Shown: one piece after another, positions 1 to 11,666 of the stretch
Layout: every line of letters begins with the position of its first letter
Position numbering within the stretch: the first letter of the stretch is position 1
Assembly: GCA_026214975.1 (NCBI GenBank)
Contig: CM047806.1
Span: forward strand, 83,313,599 to 83,377,598
Reading direction: 5' to 3'
Origin: Gentiana macrophylla
Taxonomy: Eukaryota; Streptophyta; Magnoliopsida; Gentianales; Gentianaceae
DNA: 64,000 nt
The notes under the pieces: model-generated
Seen by the model: the letters and a program-made list of their open reading frames with translations, nothing else
The model's database searches: none
What the model was told of the DNA's origin: nothing
Position numbers and translations under genes: made by a program

Positions 1-327
1 ATTTATTTATTCAGCATTTACATAGAGCATTTTGATACTTGATTGTTATACACCTCACAGTTCACAACTGACATTCATCAGAATTCAGTTCACAACACTC
101 AGCTTTCGTAAAAGAATAACAAGATCAAGAAAAAGGCTAGAACTATATCCACTGCCGGTTGACTCAGTTTCAGCTTAAGTCAGTTTGACTTAATCTCAGC
201 TTTGTCAGCTTAACTCCACACAAGTTATAACTGAACTTTAAGTTGTTTAAAATACAGTTTTAGGGACAAGTTTATTCACCCCCCCCCCCCCCTCTAAACT
301 TGTGTTAGCCTTTCCAAGGGACCAACA
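1..327 (+). mobile_element. 3' end of a copia-type LTR, remainder left of window
   Basis: The segment ends in CCAACA at 322-327. It carries the pyrimidine-rich tract TTCACC(C)nCTCTAAACTT (276-301, with a run of 14 C at 279-292), and the same signature occurs near the end of the solo LTR at 4778-6525. It abuts sequence at 328 that matches the inside of the copia 3' LTR near 9336, so it was inserted into the left LTR of that element. AATTT at 328-332 is a candidate target duplication whose partner lies outside the window. Whether this is a solo LTR or the end of a full element cannot be told. Confidence 0.6.
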
Positions 328-865
328 AATTTGGAGAAGAAATTTTCCTAGGTTATGTCACATGTGTAATTAATTAATTATCTATTTGTTGGATAATTTT
401 TGGAAAATTAAGAGATTGATTTTTTGGGAATTATCTCTTATTTTTTGGGAAAAATATATTTTCCTTATGGAAATAGGTTTTTGTGGTGTGAAAAGGATAA
501 CTTTCTTGATTAGTTATTTTCCTATATAAAAAGAGTTCATCCCAACACAATTTCACACACTTTTCTGCGCCACAATTAAAAATAAAGGAAAAAAAATTAG
601 TTTCTTGCCTTAGTCATTTAGAGAAGAAAAACCTAGCATATTCGAGGAGGTTCTACGGCGAGGATCGACTTCCACCAGTCGTCGCTAGGAGATACAATCC
701 GGAAGACTATGGCTTCTCCCTTGGCCGATTTTTTCGTCTCTCTCCGGTATGGGTAAATCTACTAACCTTCTCATAGGATTAATTAGTTATGTATCATATC
801 GTAAATCGCATAAGCTTCCGCTGTGCTGAGATCGAGTGTCTCGATCGGTGCTATTACTTCTAGCA
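328..865 (+). repeat. Copia 5' LTR, 3' part
   Basis: Matches 9336-9888 of the 3' LTR over its whole length, including the TATATAAA box region (526-533) and the terminal TTCTAGCA. It differs by a deletion of about 13 bases around 634 and scattered substitutions. The missing 5' part is expected left of the window, beyond the LTR end inserted at 327/328. Confidence 0.85.
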
Positions 866-884
866 TGTGTTATTAGAGCCAAGG
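866..884 (+). other. Copia primer binding site
   Basis: TGTGTTATTAGAGCCAAGG directly follows the LTR end CTAGCA. It resembles the plant copia consensus TGGTATCAGAGC (initiator methionine tRNA) with a few substitutions, consistent with an old, decayed copy. Confidence 0.65.
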
Positions 885-3800
885 TTTAAATTTTACGATA
901 TCGATAGTATAATTAATTAAATTAGGAGTGGAATTGCATATAAGGTTGCATCTTTTATTTTATTGAATGATTTGAATGTTGTGGTTGACGAGATGGATTG
1001 GGGTTGGTACTTGTTTACTGTTAGATCTATTGTAAGCTCGTATAATTACTATTATACGAGTATAGGATATATGTAATTTATTTTGCAGTTTATGTAATTT
1101 ATTTTTTACAATTTAAATTTCATAGTAGTAGTATTTTTTTTCGGATCCGTCGGCCAAAACATCTTCAATGAAGAAGAAAAGGGGCGCTGCAACAGTATCA
1201 ACAATATTGGACTTTGGACTTCCAGGCACTGTTCATGAAAAAGGCGTTGGAGAGGAAGAAAAAGGGAAAAGGCATCAATTTTTCTTCAAGATGAAACCTT
1301 TGATGCAACGAAGACTTTTTTGAACTTTTTTTTTGCTTTTCCTAATTAAATAGGTTAGATACGGGGGTACCAACGGTTCATCAGTGGTTTATTTTACGTA
1401 TGTATTTTTCATGTTCGATAATATATGTGAAATAGCCATGCCATGACATTCATCATATTCATGAATTCCACTCCTAGCATATGCATACATGTAGATAATT
1501 AATCATGATATTAATTAGGCATGTATGAAACGTAATTAATTTAGATTAATTTAGGTAATTAATTAAATTAATTAAAACGAATGGAATTTTATCGGGATAT
1601 AAAATTCACATGATAAACTTAATTTGGGATAATAAATCCTACAGGGTTTAGATGTAGTGTCTACATAATTTTTAAATTTTGATAATCAAAAATTGGAAAA
1701 TCCGGAAGAGTTGGACTCCAACTGAGCAATAGGTTCGAAAATTGGTTCGGGCGGTCAACAGGGCTTCGGCTCGACTCGAATTGTCCGTCCAAGTACGGGG
1801 TTAGCCACGGGGGTCCGGCAAGGTCAAGCTATCCGGCGAGCTGAGGCTCAATGGGGCAACATTAGCCTGATTTTCAACCCAACACCCGCACACGTGCGAC
1901 GTTAGCATCGTATATGAACCAACGAAAAGGACGGGTCAGCTTAGCCAATCCCGACACAATTCGGTAAAACTCGGTTAAAGCTCAGCCAGGATTTAATACC
2001 TATAAGTTGGTGATTGCTTTTCAAGATTTATTGTTTTCAAATTATTGAGATAAAATTCTACGATCCTAAAATTTTATCATGACTAATTAGGACTTTAATA
2101 TTCTTTTGTGAATTTTAGTTGTGTAGTGTCTACACAAGAAATTTCTAAATAATCAATAAATTGGAAAATCATGAATATAGTGTCACTAGTTAGATGGTAT
2201 TTGGAACCGATAAACTAGTGGGAGCTTTAAATTTGGGATTTATTGTTTTTCGATTTGATAGAAAATTCATAAAGTCCCAATGTATTGGGATTATAAAATT
2301 CTTGGTGAATTTTAATTGTGTAACGTCTACACAAGGAATTTTATTAATCCATAAAATTGAAAAATCGTGAATATAGTGACACTAGTTAGATGGTATATGG
2401 AACCGATGAACTAGTGGGATGATTAATTTAAATATTCATGATTTATTGTTTTTCGGATTGTGAAGAAATTCTGAAAATACTAATGAGACTACTTATTTTT
2501 CAAAAGAACGAGTGGGAGCGGGGAAGGTGACAACTGACCCCACGGTCTCTACTGTTGGCACAAGCATGTGAGAGAAGGGTGACGCCTCAAGCTGCTTTGA
2601 TTACGGCCCCCTTGCGGATGGCCTTCACCCCTATCAAAATTCAAGGCTTGGCTCTGAAAGGATAGGATTTTGGGTACTCGTCGAGTCACTGACCGACCCT
2701 GTGGCGGCATACTCGAGGCGTACTTTGAGGTCTGAAATAGTAGGTCACACTCACAAGGATATTTTTGGAAATATCTTGGCCGAAAAAGGAAGGTAATCAA
2801 CAAATGAAGATGTCTGATTCTTAATTGTTTAATTATTGAGAGAGATTGTCTCAATTTAACCGTCATTGTGCTGATACCGACCCTACGGCGGCAGTATGAA
2901 GTGATGTTAAATCCTTGAAATAGTAGGATAAACTGCATGCATGACATCACGTTTATAATTCCTAAAATATATATATGTTGTGGTGTATGATTTGATTTAT
3001 ATTTCTGTCAAAATTTATTTTCACAACTACATATTATCTCAAGGTATCTAAACTGCTAAATACAATAAATTGACTAGTAATGACTTCATAAAAGTGGAAA
3101 AGTAACAAGAATGTTGAACTCCAAAATCGAGAATGCAAATTAATTCTTCGGAAGAGGGTGTCCCTCTTTAGCCTTCAAACTTAAGTGACATTAACAATAA
3201 TGTCACTGCTGTCACTTGTGTCGAACGAGAGACAAAACAAAATTAGTTCAAAGATGACGAGAATGATTTGGTATCAATCTCACTAAGACATCCCACAGTT
3301 TACGAGTAGTGGCTACTCAAATGAACTGCTAGTTAACGTCCATTTCCTTTAAAGAAAGCCGATAATGGGAAGGCAATGTCTACAAGTGTAAGTCATCTAA
3401 ACTAAATAAGTTAAAGGCTAAACCGAAACATTAATAAAAGAAAGCATAGGATAAGGAAAGTGATTTCGGATTACTAACCTATGAATCCTTAGAGACTTTT
3501 TTAACCGAGTAATTTGACTCGGAAGCTAAAAGTTCTTTTTTGAGAACAAGGAAGCTGGGCATTCATGATGAAGAGTATACAACGGGCAGTTATTTCAACT
3601 AAGATAGTGGGAGTGATATAAGGAAATGAATTTCGGATTTTAATCCTTGAATATGGAAGAAATATAATTTCTGTTTTCAGAGTCGTTGGAACAAATTGAT
3701 CACTTTCACATCGATAATATGGTTGCCTCAAAGAAAGTGAATATGACATTTGTATACGATTCTGAGACTCGCACTTTTGTCTGATAAAGTCAAAACCACT

Positions 3801-4772
3801 AAATAATGCTGAAAAGGTATATGTAACACATTATAAACTATTAAGGCAAATGGAGTCCATATTTAGATAAACGATTCTTCCGCATCAATTAATTAGTGCA
3901 TATATCCTAGAGATATAAGATCTGAAGACTGGCTAAGGGTGATTCCTATCTCCCAGTCTAAGAACACTATCTCAAAGAAAAAATGACTATGTAAACATTC
4001 AATTAGGAAAGGTTAATAGAGCTAAAGAAGTATCATAGTTTGTTTATATTGACCTTCGGGTTCTTATGAAGGATACAAGCTAGTGGAAGCTTTTGAGTGA
4101 TAGACATTTTGTCTAATGACTACTCGAAACCCCGATTAGTTTAAATAAATATTTTGAGGAATCTCTGATATTACTAGAGAAACAAGTATTCCAGGCTCAG
4201 ATATAGGCTATAGCATAGTTTTGGTACTGATGCTTGGCCTACCTCCGGGTGAAACGATTTCACTGAAAGGATAAACCATGTATTGCCTTATATAGTTATT
4301 GATATGCTACACTACACTACTTAACTCAATTAAGATATTAGTTGCAAAATAACGGTATACATTATTATGTAATACCGAGAAGTCTACCTAGAAGATGCTT
4401 GTGAATTTGTGGATAAGGAGTGAATTACATTTACCCCATTTCTGCAAATAGAGGCTTTTAGCACTTAGTGCTTGAAGGTATGACTGGAAATTTTGTATAC
4501 ACGTTCAGGTGGTGGCTGTTCATGAAATATCATAATGAAATGAGTAAAGGTTGGTTATAAGATTCTTGAGATTGGATCATGACGGTTACACTGTTACATC
4601 CTTTCTAAAAGAATGTTTAAATAACAACCTTAGACCTTGAAGTATAGTTACTCAATGAGTTACTATCTGATTTAATCAGACCACATCCAATATTGGTTGT
4701 TGGGGTATACGCTGATTAATACTACTGAACTAAATCAGAACATCAATCCACCCAAATGCAATGGGAGTGTGG
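885..4772 (+). other. Copia internal region without recognisable genes
   Basis: About 3.9 kb between the primer binding site and the solo LTR. I find no gag, protease, integrase or RT motif in any frame and only short open frames. It contains the degenerate repeats listed separately at 1640-2460. Either the coding region has decayed beyond recognition or the element was always non-autonomous. Confidence 0.5.
1640..2460 (+). repeat. Degenerate tandem repeat in copia leader
   Basis: Two clear copies start near 2105 and 2305, spaced about 200 bp. Each contains a GTGTAGTGTCTACACAAG-like element (the second reads GTGTAACGTCTACACAAG), then AAAATCGTGAATATAGTG, then ACTAGTTAGATGGTAT, then TTTATTGTTTTTCG. 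A partial third copy lies at about 1645-1700. The core TGTAG-TGTC-TACA is a small inverted repeat. Function is unknown. Confidence 0.65.
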
Positions 4773-4777
4773 TCTAA

Positions 4778-6525
4778 TGTTGGACTTATTTTAAGTTTTA
4801 GTGATGAGTGGCAGACTAGCTGTTATAGAGCAAAGGCAAAAAGATGTCTAGATCAAATGTATAGGCATATTAGAGTTTGATCTTTGTATAGGTTTGATCA
4901 AACAAGCACTGTAAAAGGTCAATTGACTTTCATCAGTAGACCTGTCTAGGTCAGTAGGGTACCTGAGTCAGTAGACTAGTTTAGGAACTTGCTGAAGACT
5001 AAAGGCTGAGGGCTCAAACTCATTTATTGAAGGCTAAGGGATCAAACTTAGTATTTAAAGTCAAAGATATGGAATTAGAATTTAGGGAAGTCTGTGATGA
5101 CCTAAACTGATTGCATATACCTCGTGTTCAAGGTCTAAGTTCCATAAGTTAAGTGGTGATTGGAACTTGGTTATGATCAAAATGGTGTAATCTAACTTCA
5201 TAATAAAAAGTTAGATATAGGAGAAGTCAGCTGTAGTGTTTTATAAACACAGCAACTTTGGATCAGCTGACTGATATGCATTTCAGCAGACTTACATTCA
5301 CAAGAACCTGCTGAGCATATATTTCGATTTAATCAAAGGTTACATTGGAAGATTACAAGGATAAGGACAGATAACAACTCTTGATTTTGTCAACAAATCA
5401 ATGGCTAAGATTAAAGGGACGTTGGAAAGAAACAGAGGTTTATCTAATGGATACAAGTCAAAGTGGTCGAAAAATCACAAAAGTAAATCGACGAGTGTCG
5501 ATACTATGTACTGAGGACGTAGAAAGCAAGTCAAGATGGGACAAATCTGAAACAGCTATGTTTTGAATTTCAAACATAAGTCACAAGGATTCTCACCTAT
5601 AAATAGAAGACCCCTGATACAGAAATGAAGGATGAATGGTGATGAAAAATAAATAAACAACAAGATAATCTGCCTGAAGCTATCTAGTTTATTATCAAGA
5701 AGATCACCCTGCTGACCCTACTGAACTTAAAGCTACTGATCTAGTAAATTTATCAAGTGTAATCTGTAATCAAGCTACATCAAGTTTACACACTTGAAGT
5801 CTTCAAACTTCTGATCATTTCATCCTGATCAAGCTGCTGAAAGCTGAATCACTTACTTGATTCAAACTTTTTTTTACAAGAAACCTGCTGAAGACAGTGA
5901 AGCATCTTTGGGTGTCAAGGACTGTTGTTTGTGGTGGAGCTGGTGAAGAGGCAATCCTACCCTTCAAGGACCAGTGGAAGACTTTGGAGCAGCAATCCTA
6001 CCTGTTCCAAGTGTTCAGTTTGTGAAACCATAGTTATTGGTGAAGGGCAAACAACTTAGGGATTTTTGTAACTGCAACCTCAAAGATCTCTAGTGAATTA
6101 CCTCCAACATCACATGAGAAGAGTGGACTGACAGGATTACACCACCTGGAACCACTATAAAATCTGCCTACTTACTTTCTGCATTTAATTTCTGCATCTA
6201 GTATATTTAGCACATCAACCTACTGAAACTAGGAACTGAATCACACACTTACAATACTGAGTATCTAATACGTAGTATCATATTTTAACAACATGTATTA
6301 AGGCTTAATTTGAATATATTCCGCTGCAACAAATTCAGTAAAAAATCAACAAATAGAGATTCTTGAGCTATCAAAGCGGACTCATCGATTGTTAGCGGAT
6401 CTCTTGAGTAGTAAGCAAAGCTCATCGAACTTCTTGAGTTTGTTAACTCCAAAAGTTTTAAGTGTTAAGTTTATTCACCTCCCTCCCCCTCTAAACTTAA
6501 CCAAAGCCTTTTCAAGGGACCAACA
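4778..6525 (+). mobile_element. Solo LTR (copia-type) with TCTAA target duplication
   Basis: The unit starts TGTTGGAC and ends GGGACCAACA, giving perfect 6 bp inverted ends (TGTTGG/CCAACA). It is flanked by TCTAA at 4773-4777 and 6526-6530. It is about 1.75 kb with no coding capacity, as expected of a solo LTR left by recombination between two LTRs. The pyrimidine-rich tract near its 3' end (6471-6497) is shared with the LTR end at 1-327. It interrupts the older copia element. Confidence 0.85.
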
Positions 6526-6530
6526 TCTAA

Positions 6531-7539
6531 CCATTGACCTACTGTAATTATGCAGTCTTTACAGCCTGCTAAGGGTGATTGATAACCTATGGTCTTCTTT
6601 GGAGGGTTGTATAGGATTCTGATAATTAGAGGTTGGTTAAAGCCATAAACCTGCAAATGGAGTTTTGGTAATCCAGTTCTGTTAACAATCCTGTAGAACC
6701 ACCTGAGTGTCTCAGGCCCAGTGGGAGTAATTGGATCTACGTGATGAGAATGAATGGAAAGTTTATCTTTCAAGGCAAAGCCAAGTGGTCTAGGGGTAAT
6801 TCTCTGGGAAGTAGATAGTTTCAAAAGGGGTGATGCCCTTACACTTCTCACCACTCAACCTTGCTTACTCCGTGGCAAGCATGAAGGTAAACAAGGGTGA
6901 TGCCCTGAAAAATTCTTGCCATACCATGGAGTTTGAATTCATTCGGAACAGAAGGGTTTTAGCTTAAAGCAAATGGCGGATAGACTGCCTATGCTTAAAT
7001 CCATTGGCGGATTAAAGTAAACCTTCTGGTCATTGAAATTCACATGTTTTGAAATGTGTGGGCCTGAGCTAAATATTGATAAGTCTTTTGTAGACTATGA
7101 TATCAATATAGGTAAAGTAGTGAGTATTGGTGTCAATAACAAAGATAACACTGCAACAGTTGAGAACAACATGAGTGTGTTATCTGAAGTCAGAAACTGA
7201 CGAGCCAAGATTCTCTAAATTAGAGATGTGGACTGTATCCTTAGAAAGCGATTCGGTCGAATTCATGAGAACAAGTTGTGGCAACGTCCCATGCATCTTA
7301 TTGCTTAAGATGATAACGCATATTCATATGCAATATTCAACGAGAGGTTTCCTACCCAACCCCTCATAGAATAATTCTCTCATTCTTCGGATATAGAGAT
7401 AATGGGATAAATTCTCTTTTGGATAGAGAAATTCAGATTATTAAAAGTCGATTAAAGTCAAGTCTTGGATTCGAGCAATGGATAGCAGTATAGTACATCC
7501 TCAAGTATCTTTAGAGAATGAGGAATCATATGCTTGTGT
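6531..7539 (+). other. Copia internal region, decayed
   Basis: Continuation of the copia body after the solo LTR. There are open frames of up to about 125 codons, but none shows a protein family I recognise. GGGTGATGCCCT recurs at 6830 and 6897, a minor local duplication. Confidence 0.4.
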
Positions 7540-8040
7540 ATTCGGGTGCAAACCTGAGTGTGGTTGACTACACTGATTCTGATTATTTGTCAGATTAAGG
7601 ATGATCGTGAATCGATCTAAGACTCAGTGTTTACTCATTGTGATGAAGCTACATCCTGGAGCAATCCATCACTGCCAATTTGACTGTGTTAGTCGAATAC
7701 ATAGCAGCTTTCGGAGCAGCTAACGGGGCATTGTGGCTTGAGAAGTTCTTTGTTGGATAGAGAAGTGATTCCAGGTCTCGATGAGCCGATACCATTTTAC
7801 TGTGAAAACAGTTGAGAGGTAGCTCATGAAAATGATCTTTGCAATCACAAGAGGTCAAAAGCATATTTAAAGTAAGTACCACCTGGTCAGACAGACCGTG
7901 CAAACAGGCGACATATCAGTCCTTAAGATCGCCTCGAGCCGACAACCTAGCTGGTCAGTTTACCAAGTCGTGTGGCATCTAATGTCACTGATAAGCGCTT
8001 GGTGGGTATAAAATTGGGATATATGTCTCATCTTCTTTAG
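7540..8040 (+). pseudogene. Copia RNase H domain remnant
   Basis: In shifting plus-strand frames the region keeps the order of a copia RNase H end. There is a tract like YTDSDY (7570-7586), then IADST-EAEYIAAFGAA-like codons (7672-7720), LRKF near 7740, DEPIPF near 7783, and KYHLVRQTVQTGD near 7873-7905. Then come LKIASS-DNLA-QFTK (7920-7970) and DKRLVG-KLGYMSHL near 7990-8030. Many stops and frameshifts break it. In an intact element this domain removes the RNA strand during reverse transcription. The rest of pol is not recognisable. The domain sits directly before the polypurine tract, as expected. Confidence 0.75.
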
Positions 8041-8117
8041 ATCAAGTGGGCGAATGTTGTGGATAGAAAGAATAAGGGTGTGGTGCTCTAAAAACAATCA
8101 TTGTTTGTCTTTACGGG

Positions 8118-8188
8118 CAATTGGAGATTGTTAGATATAGTATGCCCGAAAGACAATTGTCGCTTGTCCTTACGGGCAAGTGGGAGAT
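8118..8188 (+). repeat. Duplicated polypurine tract/LTR boundary
   Basis: The stretch TTACGGGCAATTGGAGATTG followed by TTAGATATAGTATGCCCGAAAG (from 8116) is repeated as TTACGGGCAAGTGGGAGATTG followed by TTGGAAGTAGCGCCCGAAAG (from 8170). The second copy contains the functional-looking polypurine tract and the real LTR start at 8189. The first is a decayed tandem copy. Confidence 0.7.
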
Positions 8189-9888
8189 TGTTGGAAGTAG
8201 CGCCCGAAAGACAATTTATGTAATTGTTTTTAGAATAAATAAATGACAGATTTATTCTCATCTTATTACTTGCTTTGTGCTAGTAAGTAATACACTACTG
8301 AAAACCCCAAATCGTATCATATGTAGCCATATAACTTAGTGTGTGTCACACATGATGATTAAGTTTATGGTGATACACTTGAACTATTAGTCCGTGGTGA
8401 ACTTAATCAAAGTATGGGGTTTATTGATTAAACCACCATTATTGCGCCCAGAACACTTTATGGTGTGACCATCTTATCCGGACCGTCGACATTGGTTGTC
8501 TAAGTGGGGATTTATATTTGATGAGAGTCATATAGGACTGGACCGATTTAATCTGAGTTTCTCATATAATTCCGTGATTGAGAAATCTTATTAAATCACA
8601 AGATGGTCATATATGGATTAACCTTAATCCTGAAGTGATTACTGGACTCTACTTGTTTCAGGATAGGGTTTGATGTGTTCGTTAAGGATCAAGCAGAAGC
8701 GCGGTCCGAATGACTTTCACGTTGGCCCTATTCTGGAATGAGTGAGAAGTGTGTGTCTCACAGATATGGAATCCATTCCTTCCTGCGGGAAATAGAAAAA
8801 CAATCCCCTTATTTGTTGATCCTAGAAATTGATCGATCCCGGGAGTTCGTATTGGTTATTAACTAATTGATCATTAGTGGGTTAATGGTAAATAAGGATA
8901 ATATGTAGTGAAGAAGGTTTACGGAAATAATCCTACTTCAGTACAGATAGTCTATGGAGGGTTAGTTTATATGTAATGATTATATCAATGGACACTTATC
9001 GACTCAACTCGACGTTTTGAGAATAAGTTATATCTATAATCGATAGAGTTCAGTTTTGGATTTATGGTGGCCTAATTCCGGAATTAATAAGTTGAGTAGA
9101 AATATTCTTTTCGATGAATATTTTATTCAATTTATTGTAGCTACTGGTTATAGGTCCATGGTCCCCGGGTTGGCTCCTAACACGCGAGTGTTTTCTCATT
9201 TTATGGAACCTCGAGATTAAATTCAATAGTTGGTCTATTTAATGAATATGCAATATTATTTATTTGGTAAATAATATGTAAAATAGAAAATACATTTTCT
9301 ATTAAAAATAAATGACTAATTGGCACCACACTTGTAATTAATTTAGAGAAGAAATTTTCCTAGATTATGTCACGTGTAATTAATTAATTATCTATTTGTT
9401 GGATAATTAATGGAAAATTAAGAGATTGATTTTTCGGGAATTATCTCTTATTTTATGGGAAAAGTATATTTTCCTTATGGGAATAGGTTTTTGTGGTGTG
9501 AAAAGGATAACTTTCTTGATTAGTTATTTTCCTATATAAAGAGAGTTCATCCCAACACAATTTCACACACTTTTCTGCGCCACAATTAAAAATAAAGGAA
9601 GAAAAATTAGTTTCTTGCCTTAGTCATTTAGAGAAGGAAAACCTAGGGTTTTTCTTGTGCATATTCGAGGAGGTTCTACGGCGAGGATCGACTTCCACCA
9701 GTCGTCGCTAGGAGATACAATCCGGAAGACTATGGCTTCTTCCTTGGTCGATTTTATCGTCTCTCTCCGGTATGGGTAAATCTACTAACCTTCTCATAGG
9801 ATTAATTAGTTATGTATCATATCGTAAATCGCATAAGCTTCCGCTGTGCTGAGATCGAGTGTCTCGATCGGTGCTATTACTTCTAGCA
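8189..9888 (+). repeat. Copia 3' LTR
   Basis: Starts TGTTGGAAG just after a GTGGGAGA polypurine tract and ends TTCTAGCA, giving 1.7 kb. Its last 550 bp match 328-865. A TATATAAAG box at 9533-9541 is a plausible core promoter. No coding region is seen in it. Confidence 0.85.
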
Positions 9889-10350
9889 GTACAATGTTCT
9901 GCCCCAATGTCGCGCCGTCTGTATGTTGTACAACATTCTTGCTCGTCCTTTTGGCAGTTGGGGGTAGGCCCTCATGAAAAGAACCACCTGCTGATCGTGT
10001 TTTCGACATGCTTACACCGGAAAAGTGTTTCTGTTGGCGTCGGAGGTGATTTTGAGGAAGAAACACTAAACTAATCATAGATTCGGGGGTCAGGTATGGC
10101 TCCAAAGCTTTTATGGTGCTTTGGGGGGGTGATGGAAGAGCTTTGCACTGGACTTATGAATCTAAGGGAAATATGTGATGAATATGAAGATTCTGGATAG
10201 AGTATATGGAGGTTCCGATGATTATTCAAACGGAAAAAAGAAAGGAGTATAGCTTTCGATGCCGGAAAAGTGGAAAAGTACGACTTCTTGGTGTCGGACC
10301 AAAGGGCGTCGGATATGAAACTCATATTTAACCAGAGAAAAGCTTGGCTT
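9889..10350 (-). other. Leader or start of internal region of a minus-strand LTR element
   Basis: Lies downstream (minus sense) of the primer binding site at 10351-10368, so it should be the untranslated leader and beginning of a gag region. Short minus frames (10071-10325 and 9806-10105) show no recognisable domain. The copia element ends at 9888, so the rest of this element is displaced or lost. Confidence 0.4.
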
Positions 10351-10368
10351 TCCCGGTAACGGAGCCAA
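10351..10368 (-). other. Primer binding site of a minus-strand LTR element
   Basis: On the minus strand this reads TTGGCTCCGTTACCGGGA, one base after an LTR end CAACATCA. The identical 18-mer follows the 5' LTR of the plus-strand Tat element at 41739-41756, again one base after CATCA. That independent occurrence is the main support. Confidence 0.75.
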
Positions 10369-10369
10369 C

Positions 10370-11341
10370 TGATGTTGTGGCAAACATCACAAACAAGATT
10401 AGCGGATGATTTTAGTGGATATCTGGATTAAGAATGGTGTTTGGATGTGTTTTTCTCAGGAACATTATGAAGATATGAAGAAACTCAAGAAAACAAGAAC
10501 ACAAGAACAAGAGATAGTATTTTCTATTATGCCCTCCCTTTTTAGGGTAAAAGGTGCAGCTATTTATAGGGCTTACATGGTCGGTGCTTACATGGAATAT
10601 TCACAGTAAATAAACACATAATTAATATGGAACTATGGACTGAGACCACACGGTGCGGGTTGACAGTCATCTTGACTGCCATAGATTCCACACTTGTAAG
10701 CTTGACTTGGTTGCCTACGTTAGCGGGCATCAGGCTGAAGGGCAGGCGGAGTGGCCCCTGGTGCTTCGTCTCGCCTGACGAGCGGCGTATGAAGGCTTTT
10801 GATCCGGACCACTGTTGTTAGGCCAAAATTTATCGTGATGGTCCTTAGCGGGCTGGGGATGATCCCGACCCAAATCGTCTTACTTTATCGCGAATTGGTT
10901 GGGCCGAGCGCCCTGTTCGTTGTTGGAATTACTTGGAGGCCCAATATGAATCTTGCGGGCTTCCTTACGAATTTGGCGTATCAGCTTCTTAGGTATCATG
11001 TTCTAGGAGTTCATTTATTTTCAGCTTGTTACATTGCACCTTATTTTATTTTGTTTCTTGGGTTGCGCACCCGCAGTGCAATCAACATTTATGTCTTTTC
11101 AATTTATTTCCTTTGAACAATAGATAGTTATTTAGTTGTATTTCGTTTTGTTAGTGGAATTGAAGTATGAAATAAATTTGGAATTTATTGTGAAATGTAT
11201 GGTGTGTTCTTCTATTGTTTTGGAGTACAAGATATGTTTGTAACAAGATACAGAATTACGAGTTTAACCCTAACGACAGTACAACTTGATCAACCGTTCC
11301 GACGATAATGTTGGGTTTCGGGTTCTCGATATTGTTCCATC
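10370..11341 (-). mobile_element. 5' LTR of a minus-strand Tat-like element (far end uncertain)
   Basis: Begins TGATGTTG, which is CAACATCA in minus sense, next to the primer binding site. It contains a minus-strand CCTATAAATAGC box (10559-10570) about 190 bp inside. Related LTRs start TGATG in their own sense, which would appear here as CATCA. Candidate outer ends are near 10730 and 11341, and I cannot choose between them. Open frames at 10406-11116 show no known domain. Confidence 0.45.
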
Positions 11342-11407
11342 ATTTCAGTTTTGAGTTTGATCAGTTCTGTAATAAATGCTTGTTTCGATTTCCGTGCATT
11401 CGATATA

Positions 11408-11664
11408 CTCCCTACGTTTTTTTAAATGTCACTTTTCAAAATTTGTTATTTATTTATTTATTTATCTGTCATTTTACATTTTCAGTGCAGAAAATATTTT
11501 TTTTCCCACATTTATCCTTCATTTTATTAACCCAAATTTTGGTACAATTTTCCATGTATAACAAATGAAGGGTAATTTTGTTATTTTACATCCTATTTGA
11601 GACACATTAATCACTTTCTTAATCTGTGTAATTCTTTTCTCCGACAATAAAAAAACAGAGGGAG
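11408..11664. mobile_element. Stowaway-like MITE
   Basis: Terminal inverted repeats CTCCCTACGTTTTTTTA (left) and, read inward from the right, CTCCCTCTGTTTTTTTATTG. The element is 257 bp, flanked by TA on both sides (11406-11407 and 11665-11666), and has an AT-rich, non-coding centre. The ends match the CTCCCTCCGT signature of plant Stowaway MITEs, which are moved by Tc1/mariner-type transposases. Confidence 0.85.
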
Positions 11665-11666
11665 TA

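Larger units (their letters stand above)
328..9888 (+). mobile_element. Decayed Ty1/copia LTR retrotransposon
   Basis: The two ends are related: 328-865 matches 9336-9888 nearly base for base, apart from a short deletion in the left copy near 634. A primer-binding-like site follows the left copy, and a GTGGGAGA polypurine tract precedes the TGTTGG start of the right copy at 8189. The orientation is plus. The only coding trace I recognise is a broken RNase H region (7540-8040). The element contains a younger solo LTR at 4778-6525. Its left LTR is interrupted by another insertion at 327/328, so its true left boundary and target duplication lie outside the window. GTACA at 9889-9893 would be the right target duplication. 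Confidence 0.8.

Noticed and set aside
1..865. 5' truncation of the copia element
   Set aside because: The LTR sequence resumes exactly at another LTR end (CCAACA), so interruption by insertion explains it better than deletion.
9806..10105. Overlapping frames on both strands as a host gene
   Set aside because: They span the copia LTR end or the leader of the next element and show no domain or splice structure.
11308..11568. Hydrophobic 86-codon frame as a small membrane protein
   Set aside because: It is T-rich and crosses into the MITE, so the hydrophobicity reflects base composition.
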